Position numbers and translations under genes: made by a program. 41,471 nt of DNA from NCBI GenBank assembly GCA_024687205.1, contig JAILES010000098.1, positions 1-41,471 on the forward strand. Direction: 5' to 3'. The notes below the pieces were generated by a model. That model was not told where the DNA came from, searched no databases, and saw only the letters and a list, made by a program, of their open reading frames with translations. This document shows, in pieces, positions 1-6,453 of the stretch (positions are counted from its first letter, which is position 1; the number at the start of each line of letters is the position of its first letter). The stretch comes from Lachnospiraceae bacterium. GTDB lineage: Bacteria; Bacillota; Clostridia; Lachnospirales; Lachnospiraceae.

Positions 1-381
1 AACGACTATCTGGACAGGGCTAAAACCTTTTTCTTTCTGACAACGGACGGGGACCAGCCCAAAGGAAGGCCTTTCGGCTTCCATATGCTTGACGATGATA
101 AGGTTTATTTCGGCTGCGGTACATTTAAGAATGTATTTAAGCAGCTGTCTGCTAATCCAAAGGTGGAAGTGCTTGCGATCATAGGGGACGAGTTCCTGCG
201 CTATGACGGAAACGTTAAGATAGTCAAGGATGAAGCGCTGATAAATAAAGTACGTGCCGCTATGCCGCAGATCATGGATCTCTATGACAAGAACGGCTGG
301 GAGATGGGACTGTTCTATCTTGAGAACGGCCACGCCGAGATCCGCGGGCTCTTTGATCTGAAAGAGGAGTTTGACGTCTAG
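1..381 (+). CDS. Pyridoxamine 5'-phosphate oxidase-like flavin-binding protein (5' partial)
   Basis: The reading frame is open from the first base of the window, so the gene begins upstream and the true start is not visible. The visible 126 residues look like the split-barrel FMN-binding fold of the pyridoxamine-phosphate oxidase family: an early strand ending in FFFLTTDGDQPKGRPFG, a mid-domain segment KNVFKQLSANPKVEV typical of small PPOX-like proteins, and a C-terminal strand containing AEIRGLFDL. Such small proteins bind FMN, F420 or heme and are often reductases of unknown substrate. The gene is followed after 10 bases by the next gene and may share its transcript, although nothing in its fold suggests a role in partner switching. 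Family assignment is fairly secure; the substrate is not known. Confidence 0.75.
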   Translation, partial: NDYLDRAKTFFFLTTDGDQPKGRPFGFHMLDDDKVYFGCGTFKNVFKQLSANPKVEVLAIIGDEFLRYDGNVKIVKDEALINKVRAAMPQIMDLYDKNGWEMGLFYLENGHAEIRGLFDLKEEFDV

Positions 382-391
382 GAGGAAAACT

Positions 392-1030
392 ATGACTACA
401 GACAGGATAATGGTATACAGCAGCGGCAGCGGTACCGAAAAGGCTATGGAAGAGGCCGGCCGTTTTGCAAAGTATAATGAGCTCAGTGATGAAGACAGTC
501 TGTATCTGACGCTGCTGGCGGAAGAAATGCTGGGTATGGTAAAGGGCATCACCGGCGATTTCGAGGGATACTTCTGGCTTGAAAAGGAAGATGACGAGTA
601 CAGGCTGAAGCTGAGGGCTGATGCATATATTGACAGGGAGAAGAAGAAAAAACTCATAGCCCTGTCCGGAAGCGGTAAGAACGAAAGCACTGTCGGTATC
701 ATGGATATGATAAAGAGCGTGCTCCTGGGCGGGCTGGAGAAATACGAAGATGTGGGTACACTCCAGAACGAATATGACGACGGTACTGTCATGTACGGAA
801 GCCTCGGAATGAGAGGCATGGATGATCTGGACGCAACCGGTTTCGAATGGTCTCTCCTTCAGTACCGCAGCATGGTGGAGAAGGAAAAGGAAAAAGAAAA
901 GTCACTGGAAGCCTGGGATGAACTGGAGAAATCCATAGTCGCCAATATCGCCGATGATGTGAAGGTCGGTGTCAGAGGTGATGTGGTGGAAGTGACGATA
1001 ATAAAGCATTTTGATAAAGAGGGTAAATAA
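392..1030 (+). CDS. Degenerate HATPase-like protein of a partner-switching operon
   Basis: This 212-residue protein starts at the ATG preceded by AGGAGG (380-385); an upstream TTG at 371 is rejected because the ribosome site falls inside that extension. Residues of about 20-60 contain a helix with LLAEEMLGMVKGI, which resembles the N-box helix of histidine-kinase-type ATPases such as RsbW/SpoIIAB, but the usual Asn is not in place and no G1 or G2 glycine boxes are evident. A charged, coiled-coil-like stretch rich in Glu and Lys lies near residue 165-180, followed by a short beta-rich tail. The gene sits directly before a STAS gene and a SpoIIE phosphatase gene, so a regulatory or scaffolding role in that switch is likely. 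It could also be an unrelated family; catalytic ATP binding looks unlikely. Confidence 0.55.
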   Translation: MTTDRIMVYSSGSGTEKAMEEAGRFAKYNELSDEDSLYLTLLAEEMLGMVKGITGDFEGYFWLEKEDDEYRLKLRADAYIDREKKKKLIALSGSGKNESTVGIMDMIKSVLLGGLEKYEDVGTLQNEYDDGTVMYGSLGMRGMDDLDATGFEWSLLQYRSMVEKEKEKEKSLEAWDELEKSIVANIADDVKVGVRGDVVEVTIIKHFDKEGK

Positions 1031-1040
1031 GGAGGAACAT

Positions 1041-1325
1041 ATGAGCGAAGTATTGACTTATAAGGCTGACGAGAGAGTTGATACAAGAACGGTTGAAAAA
1101 TTTTCACAGGAGCTTAAGGACATTCTTGATAAGGGACAGTATGATCTGGAGATAGATATGTCCGATACCGTATATATTTCTTCCGTCGGTCTGAGAGTAC
1201 TCCTTTCGACCCAGAAAGAGATAGACAAACACGGTGGCAGTATGGTCATAAAAAAGACCGGACCTGCCGTGAAGAAGGTGTTTGAAGTAACAGGTTTTAT
1301 AAGACTCTTCAGGATAGAAGATTGA
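1041..1325 (+). CDS. STAS-domain anti-anti-sigma factor (SpoIIAA/RsbV type)
   Basis: This 94-residue protein is a single STAS domain. The start is the ATG at 1041 with GGAGGA just upstream (1031-1036); the longer frame from 1011 overlaps the previous gene and has no good ribosome site. The central motif DTVYISSVGLRVLL (about residues 42-55) matches the conserved loop in which a serine is phosphorylated by an RsbW/SpoIIAB-type kinase and dephosphorylated by a PP2C phosphatase. In the unphosphorylated state such proteins bind the kinase and release its partner. The next two genes encode exactly these two enzyme types, so a complete phosphorylation cycle is present. The regulated target is not visible here. 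Confidence 0.9.
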   Translation: MSEVLTYKADERVDTRTVEKFSQELKDILDKGQYDLEIDMSDTVYISSVGLRVLLSTQKEIDKHGGSMVIKKTGPAVKKVFEVTGFIRLFRIED

Positions 1326-1332
1326 GATCATC

Positions 1333-2874
1333 ATGAAACTCGATAAGAAAACAAGAAGGATATTTCTGCTGGCTTCCACAGCCTATGCGCTCCTGACCTT
1401 ACTGGTCATGGTGTTCTTTGCGCTCAGGGGGAAAGACGAGCTGCCGGTGCAATCCGTTATCAATATATCCATCGATATATTTGCGATGATAATGGGCTGT
1501 GTGATCTTTCTGACCTGTCTTATCGATGTGGCCAAAACAGGTGCGAATTACAGGATATATATGTACCTGCTGAATGTGGTATTCCTCGGGCTGCTGACCG
1601 ATGCGGGAGCATGGATGGCAGACGGGGTACCGGCGCTGCGCATCGTTAATATCAGTTTAAATACGCTCTATTATATGGCTACACCTATGGCGGCCTGTCT
1701 TTTCTATATGTTCATAACGACACAGCTGAAGCTGGGTGAAGCCAGACTGCATACCATGCAGAAATTCCTGAATGCAGGTCTTATGATCACCATCGGAGTA
1801 ATACTTTTGAATCTGCCTTTCCGCTTCCTCTTTGATGTGGGGGCAGACGGGGTATACAGAAGGGCGGCATTCTCGCCCATCTGTAATATCTACGGCTATA
1901 TCACGATGCTGGCAGCCCTTATACTGGTATTCAAGGAAAGAAAGCAGCTGGAAAGATATAAGATAGTTACGCTGCTTTTGTATGTTATAACTCCGATAGT
2001 CGTGAGTATCTTTACGGCTATGTCCTATGGCCTCTCCATCGGTTACCCGGTAACCATGTGCATCATGCTCCTGATGTACTGCATAATCAATGTAAGCCAG
2101 GGCAGGGCACAGGCGGCCAACGCGAGAGACATGGAAGTGGCCGCGGCTATACAGAACGGCGTGATGCCGCGAAGATTTCCGCCTTTCCCCGACAGGAAAG
2201 AATTTGATATCTATGCATATATGGATCCCGCCAAGGAAGTGGGCGGCGACTTCTATGATTTCTTCCTTACAGACAGTGATCATATAGGACTTGTGATAGC
2301 CGATGTATCGGGTAAAGGAGTGCCTGCGGCCCTGTTCATGATGATAACCAAGGCGCTGATCAAGAATACCATGATACAGACCGGGGATGATCCCGGGGAT
2401 GCTTTATACAAGGTAAATAATCAGCTGCTTAACAGCGCGGGCGAGTTGAGCATGTTCGTGACCATCTGGCTTGCCAAGATAGAGATATCTACGGGACGTG
2501 GTGTTGCGGTCAATGCTGGACATGAGCATCCGGCCATTTTAAGGAGCGGCGGGGATTTCGAACTTGTGGAATATCCTCATTCGCCGGCTGTATGCGTCAT
2601 ACCCGACATGGACTTTGAGGAAAGAGAGTTTAAACTTGATAAAGGCGATATGCTCTTTGTATATACCGACGGAGTTCCGGAGGCTATGAACCACGGCAGG
2701 AAACAGTATGATACGGACAGGATGCTGAAAGCCCTGAACAGCGAAGGAAAGGAAGATCCCAGGGTAAGCGTTGAAAATGTTAAAGCATCACTTGCTGAAT
2801 ATGTTGCCGATGCCGAGCAGTTTGACGATATTACGATGCTTTGCTTTAAGTATAACGGAGGTGAGGTATCATGA
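1333..2874 (+). CDS. Membrane-anchored SpoIIE/RsbU-type PP2C serine phosphatase
   Basis: The 513-residue protein has two parts. Residues of about 10-255 hold seven or eight hydrophobic segments, forming a polytopic membrane sensor without a recognised ligand-binding domain. From about residue 265 a PPM/SpoIIE phosphatase domain follows, with KEVGGDFYDFF (about 300-310), IADVSGKGVPAALF (about 320-333), VNAGHEHPAIL, FVYTDGVPEAM (about 440-450) and DDITML near the C terminus. The aspartates in GGDF, IADVSGKG, YTDG and DDIT are the expected metal ligands. It would dephosphorylate the upstream STAS protein in response to a membrane signal. The stop overlaps the start of the next gene by four bases (ATGA), indicating translational coupling to the kinase. 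Confidence 0.92.
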   Translation: MKLDKKTRRIFLLASTAYALLTLLVMVFFALRGKDELPVQSVINISIDIFAMIMGCVIFLTCLIDVAKTGANYRIYMYLLNVVFLGLLTDAGAWMADGVPALRIVNISLNTLYYMATPMAACLFYMFITTQLKLGEARLHTMQKFLNAGLMITIGVILLNLPFRFLFDVGADGVYRRAAFSPICNIYGYITMLAALILVFKERKQLERYKIVTLLLYVITPIVVSIFTAMSYGLSIGYPVTMCIMLLMYCIINVSQGRAQAANARDMEVAAAIQNGVMPRRFPPFPDRKEFDIYAYMDPAKEVGGDFYDFFLTDSDHIGLVIADVSGKGVPAALFMMITKALIKNTMIQTGDDPGDALYKVNNQLLNSAGELSMFVTIWLAKIEISTGRGVAVNAGHEHPAILRSGGDFELVEYPHSPAVCVIPDMDFEEREFKLDKGDMLFVYTDGVPEAMNHGRKQYDTDRMLKALNSEGKEDPRVSVENVKASLAEYVADAEQFDDITMLCFKYNGGEVS

Positions 2875-3278
2875 TAGAAAAGAAGTTCGAAGCCGTGGCC
2901 TCGAATTTTGAAATGGCCCAGGCCTTTGTCAATGAACTGCTGGAAGACAGCGGCTGCCCTGATGAAGTAAAGCTGGATATCGATCTGGCGATAGAGGAGA
3001 TATTCGTCAATATTTCGGATTATGCCTATACACCTGAAGTAGGGGATGTGGAGATGAAGGCCAGCATTTCGGATGACGGCATGCGGCTGACACTTATCTT
3101 TGTGGACAGCGGTACACCATTTGATCCGCTTAAAGAGCCCGATCCGGATATCACACTGTCCGCCTCCGAAAGACAGATAGGAGGTCTCGGAATCTTTCTC
3201 GTGAAAGAGACCATGGATGATATGTTCTATGAATACAAAGACGGCAAAAATCAACTGACTCTTGTGAAGGGATGGTAG
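2871..3278 (+). CDS. RsbW/SpoIIAB-like serine kinase (HATPase_c)
   Basis: This 135-residue protein is a compact GHKL ATPase. It shows the N-box DLAIEEIFVNISDYAY (about residues 36-52), a G1-like box FVDSGTPFDPL, and the G2 box GGLGIFLVKETMDD (about 102-116). These are the three ATP-binding signatures of anti-sigma kinases. Its role would be to phosphorylate the STAS protein encoded at 1041-1325 and to sequester a partner protein when that STAS protein is phosphorylated. Translation is coupled to the phosphatase gene through a four-base overlap. Unlike the usual rsb or spoIIA operons, no sigma factor gene follows, so the target is encoded elsewhere or is not a sigma factor. Confidence 0.9.
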   Translation: MIEKKFEAVASNFEMAQAFVNELLEDSGCPDEVKLDIDLAIEEIFVNISDYAYTPEVGDVEMKASISDDGMRLTLIFVDSGTPFDPLKEPDPDITLSASERQIGGLGIFLVKETMDDMFYEYKDGKNQLTLVKGW

Positions 3279-3286
3279 TCCGGACA

Positions 3287-3302
3287 CAAGATGTGCATCT
3301 TG
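3287..3302. repeat. Short perfect inverted repeat overlapping the mbl -35
   Basis: CAAGAT-GTGC-ATCTTG forms a perfect six-pair stem around a four-base centre. It begins 8 bases after the kinase stop and runs into the -35 hexamer of the next promoter. It is followed by AAAATCTTCC rather than a T-run, so an operator or a weak hairpin is more plausible than an intrinsic terminator. Confidence 0.35.
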
Positions 3303-3328
3303 CAAAATCTTCCTCTTATATTTATAAT
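3300..3328 (+). promoter_or_regulatory. Sigma-A type promoter for mbl
   Basis: TTGCAA (3300-3305) and TATAAT (3323-3328) are separated by 17 bases, close to the vegetative consensus. Transcription would start near 3335, leaving a leader of roughly 40 bases before the ATG at 3374. It separates the mbl transcript from the partner-switching operon. Confidence 0.75.
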
Positions 3329-3373
3329 AGTATGGCTAATGTTATAAGTAGATTTTGGTGAGGAAAGCATAAG

Positions 3374-4369
3374 ATGAATAATTCGGATATCGGAATAGAT
3401 CTGGGCACAGCGTCCATACTCGTATATATAAAGGGACGCGGCGTGGTGCTGAAAGAGCCCTCTGTCGTAGCATTTGACAGGGATACAAATAAGATAAAGG
3501 CCATAGGCGAGGATGCCAGGCTTATGATAGGACGTACACCCGGTAATATAGTGGCAGTCAGGCCCTTGAGACAGGGGGTTATCTCTGATTATACCGTTAC
3601 CGAGCAGATGATGAAGTATTTCATCAGCAAGGCTCTGGGCAAGAAGGCTTTCAGGAAGCCGAGGATCGCCGTATGTGTACCCAGCGGTGTTACCGAGGTT
3701 GAGAAAAAGGCCGTTGAGGATGCTACCTACCAGGCAGGAGCCAGGGAAGTGGCCATCATAGAGGAGCCCATAGCAGCAGCTATCGGTGCCGGCATCGATA
3801 TTTCCAAACCCCAGGGCAATATGATAGTCGATATAGGCGGTGGTACCACCGATGTCGCAGTCATCTCACTGGGCGGAACCGTTGAGAGTGAATCTATCAA
3901 GGTGGCAGGCGATGATTTCGACGAAGCCATCGTCAGATATATGAGAAAGAAATACAACCTGCTGGTGGGTGACCGTACCGCAGAGGATATCAAGATCAAC
4001 ATAGGTACGGCCTTCAAGAGGACAGAGGTTGATTACATGGATGTAAAGGGCAGAAACCTGGTGACAGGTCTTCCCGAGACCGTGAGAGTCTCATCGGATG
4101 AGACTCAGGAAGCACTGAAGGAGACTACATCCAAGATACTGGATACCATCTGTGCAGTGCTGGAGAAGACTCCTCCCGAGCTTGCGGGTGATATCGTGGA
4201 CAGGGGCATAGTCCTTACCGGCGGCGGTGCGATGTTAAGAGGTCTTGAGGAACTGATAGAGGAACGTACCAATATCAATACGATGACCGCCGACGAGCCC
4301 ATGACCTGCGTGGCAATAGGAACAGGAAGGTATATAGAGTTCCTTGCAGGGTATAACGAGGGGATATAA
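3374..4369 (+). CDS. mbl: MreB/Mbl family actin-like cell-shape protein
   Basis: The 331-residue protein has the actin-fold ATPase signatures of MreB proteins: GIDLGTASILVYIKGRG at the N terminus (phosphate 1), DIGGGTTDVAVISLGG near residue 152-167 (phosphate 2), and IVLTGGGAMLRGLEEL near residue 280 (adenosine motif). Its length matches the family. MreB-type filaments run beneath the membrane and guide the elongasome that builds the lateral cell wall. The gene is followed by two flagellar rod genes, the order spoIIID-mbl-flhO-flhP known from Bacillus subtilis, which favours Mbl over MreB proper (usually next to mreC/mreD). The start is supported by GAGGAAAG a few bases upstream. Confidence 0.93.
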   Translation: MNNSDIGIDLGTASILVYIKGRGVVLKEPSVVAFDRDTNKIKAIGEDARLMIGRTPGNIVAVRPLRQGVISDYTVTEQMMKYFISKALGKKAFRKPRIAVCVPSGVTEVEKKAVEDATYQAGAREVAIIEEPIAAAIGAGIDISKPQGNMIVDIGGGTTDVAVISLGGTVESESIKVAGDDFDEAIVRYMRKKYNLLVGDRTAEDIKINIGTAFKRTEVDYMDVKGRNLVTGLPETVRVSSDETQEALKETTSKILDTICAVLEKTPPELAGDIVDRGIVLTGGGAMLRGLEELIEERTNINTMTADEPMTCVAIGTGRYIEFLAGYNEGI

Positions 4370-4385
4370 GCCTTAGGATCAGGTA

Positions 4386-4413
4386 TAAAGATATTGGCAG
4401 GGAAGCCCGATAT
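4386..4413 (+). promoter_or_regulatory. Sigma-D (sigma-28) flagellar promoter
   Basis: TAAA (4386-4389) and CCCGATAT (4406-4413) are separated by 16 bases. The Bacillus sigma-D consensus is TAAA, a spacer of about 14-16, then GCCGATAT, so only one position of the -10 element differs. It lies immediately upstream of the rod-protein gene at 4433, exactly where a flagellar sigma factor would act. Confidence 0.7.
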
Positions 4414-4432
4414 ATAGAACGGAGGGTTTTAT

Positions 4433-5209
4433 ATGCTTAAAGGACTTTATACCGCATATACGGGAATGATACAGGAACAGCAGCGCATGGATAACCTTGC
4501 GAACAACCTTGCGAATGCTGATACCACGGGTTTTAAAAAGGAGGGACTTACCTCCCAGTCTTTCGACGCGGTGCTCGTGGACAAGATAAGAGACGATTCT
4601 GAATATTTCTACGCCAGACGCATCGGGCAGGCAAACCCGGGCGTTAAGATCGGCGAGAGCTATGTGGATTTTTCCGAAGGCTCATTTCAGGTAACGGATG
4701 TACCATATGATCTGGCTCTTGGAGGCAAGGGTTTCTTCACCGTTAAGTTTACCAACAAGAACGGTGAGAGCTCTACGATGTACACAAGGGACGGAAACTT
4801 CCAGCTCACTGAGGACGGCCATCTGGTCACAACGGACGGTGATCCGGTCCTCGATACCAAAGACAAGGAAATAGTCGTGGATATGACCAAGGATTTTACG
4901 GTCGACCAGGAGGGATATATCATTCAGGACGGCAAGAATGTGGCACAGCTGCAGATCACCGATTTTGATGATTATAATTATCTGGAGCATTTCGGAGAGA
5001 ACTATTTCTATCCGGTAGAGGGGGCCAGCATGAGAAATGCGAGCTGCCAGGTGTTCCAGGGATATCTGGAGACTTCCAATGTGCAGGTGGTATCGGAGAT
5101 GGTGGAGATGATCACGGTATCAAGGCAGTACGAAGCCAACCAGAAAGTAATACAGACCTATGACACATCTTTGCAGACAGCTACACAGCTGGGCAGGATA
5201 GGCGGATAA
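4433..5209 (+). CDS. flgF: Flagellar rod/hook-basal body protein, FlgF/FlhO type
   Basis: This 258-residue protein has the paired terminal motifs of axial flagellar proteins. The N terminus has YTGMIQEQQRMDNLANNLAN followed by ADTTGFK, the rod-family heptad signature. The C terminus has NVQVVSEMVEMITVSRQYEA followed by NQKVIQTYD. The two ends form the helical core that polymerises in the rod, and the middle beta-rich part lies outside. It corresponds by position to B. subtilis FlhO, directly after mbl, and its ATG is preceded by GGAGGG. A sigma-D-type promoter lies just upstream. The choice between FlgF and another rod paralogue rests on gene order. Confidence 0.88.
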   Translation: MLKGLYTAYTGMIQEQQRMDNLANNLANADTTGFKKEGLTSQSFDAVLVDKIRDDSEYFYARRIGQANPGVKIGESYVDFSEGSFQVTDVPYDLALGGKGFFTVKFTNKNGESSTMYTRDGNFQLTEDGHLVTTDGDPVLDTKDKEIVVDMTKDFTVDQEGYIIQDGKNVAQLQITDFDDYNYLEHFGENYFYPVEGASMRNASCQVFQGYLETSNVQVVSEMVEMITVSRQYEANQKVIQTYDTSLQTATQLGRIGG

Positions 5210-5220
5210 GGAGGTAAGTT

Positions 5221-6036
5221 ATGGTACGTTCATTATGGGCAGGCGCCACCGGTATGCTGGCACAGCAGACACAGGTAGACACTATATCAAATAATATTTC
5301 CAATGTTAATACCGCAGGTTTCAAGGTAAGCCAGAATGAATTCAAGTCCCTGCTTTACCAGGAACTGCAGACCAAGACCACTACGGCAAACGGCGAAAAG
5401 AAGCCCATTGATTCCCAGGTGGGTCTGGGTGTCAGGAGTTCTTCGATAACCACCATATTCAGACAGGGCGCTTTCCTTGAATCCGCCAGCAATACGGCTC
5501 TTGCGATAAACGGCGACGGTTTCTTCGCGGTAAAGAGAAGAGACGGAAGTACAGGCTATACCAGAAACGGTAACTTCAATCTGGCTGTAACCTCTACGGG
5601 ACTGGCACTTACGGATTCGGACGGTAATGCGGTGCTTGATACAAAGGGCAAACCCATAGAGCTCAAGGGCAACTATACCGCAAGTCAGGTGAGCATCAGC
5701 GCCGACGGAGAGCTTTCCTATCCCGATGAACAGTTCCAGCCCAAGTCTCTGGGCATGACCATAGGTCTGTGGCAGTTCAACAATCCCGCAGGTCTGGAGA
5801 AACTGGACGGTTCCCTTTATCTGGAGACCGGAGCAAGCGGCCCCGCGCAGAACGAAGCGACTGCAAAAGGACTGCAGAAGTCCACGATAGCACAGGGATA
5901 TATAGAAGGTTCCAACGTTCAGCTGGCCGACGAAATGGTGAACCTGATCGTGGCGCAGCGTGCATACGAAGCAAACTCACGTGTCATCACGACTACGGAT
6001 ACCATGATGCAGCAGGCAAATCAGCTGAAGCAGTGA
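5221..6036 (+). CDS. flgG: Flagellar distal rod protein, FlgG/FlhP type
   Basis: The 271-residue protein begins with SLWAGATGMLAQQTQVDTIS and continues NNISNVNTAGFK, the FlgG-type N-terminal signature. It ends with NVQLADEMVNLIVAQRAYEA then NSRVITTTDTMMQQANQLKQ, the matching C-terminal core helix, with no tail beyond it. The motif GDGFFAVKRRDGSTGYTRNG, typical of the D1 domain, lies near residue 98-117. FlgG forms the distal rod of the flagellar basal body outside the membrane and is secreted by the flagellar type III system, so no signal peptide is expected. The start follows GGAGG by about six bases, and the gene is 11 bases after flgF in the same operon. Confidence 0.9.
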   Translation: MVRSLWAGATGMLAQQTQVDTISNNISNVNTAGFKVSQNEFKSLLYQELQTKTTTANGEKKPIDSQVGLGVRSSSITTIFRQGAFLESASNTALAINGDGFFAVKRRDGSTGYTRNGNFNLAVTSTGLALTDSDGNAVLDTKGKPIELKGNYTASQVSISADGELSYPDEQFQPKSLGMTIGLWQFNNPAGLEKLDGSLYLETGASGPAQNEATAKGLQKSTIAQGYIEGSNVQLADEMVNLIVAQRAYEANSRVITTTDTMMQQANQLKQ

Positions 6037-6054
6037 TCCCATGAGGTATAAAAG

Positions 6055-6453
6055 ATGGATATAGCCAATACTAAAGCAATGACCGAATATGCATCATCCC
6101 TTGCCCAGGCGCAGAACGCCGGCAAGCTTGGTTCAAATGCGAAAGCAGCCAAGACCGATGAAGAAATGATGGAGGCCTGCAAGGAATTCGAGACCTATCT
6201 GTGGGAACAGGTAGTGAAATCCATGAAGGACAGCACCAAAGTTTTTTCCGGAGAGGATGACAGCAGTTCACAGCAGGTTGATTACTTTATGGATACGGCT
6301 ATCACCGATATGGCCGGGAAGCTGACGGACCAGAACTTGGGACCCAATTCCCTGGCCATGCAGATGTTTGAGCAGATGAAGCGCAATCAGGGTATCAGCA
6401 GCGAAGAGCTCATGGAAAAACTATTGTCAGAATCACAGGAGGATGATCTTTAA
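6055..6453 (+). CDS. Rod-binding protein (FlgJ N-terminal domain only)
   Basis: This 132-residue protein matches the rod-binding domain found at the N terminus of proteobacterial FlgJ. The core is MMEACKEFETYLWEQVVKSM (about residues 39-58) followed by a Gly/Asp/Ser loop and a second amphipathic helix with DTAITDMAGKL and LAMQMFEQMKRN. FlgJ of enterics carries a C-terminal peptidoglycan hydrolase; here it is absent, as is usual in Firmicutes, so the protein would act as a rod-capping or assembly scaffold only. It follows flgG by 18 bases. The end of the gene contains AGGAGG, which appears to be the ribosome site for the next gene. Confidence 0.85.
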   Translation: MDIANTKAMTEYASSLAQAQNAGKLGSNAKAAKTDEEMMEACKEFETYLWEQVVKSMKDSTKVFSGEDDSSSQQVDYFMDTAITDMAGKLTDQNLGPNSLAMQMFEQMKRNQGISSEELMEKLLSESQEDDL

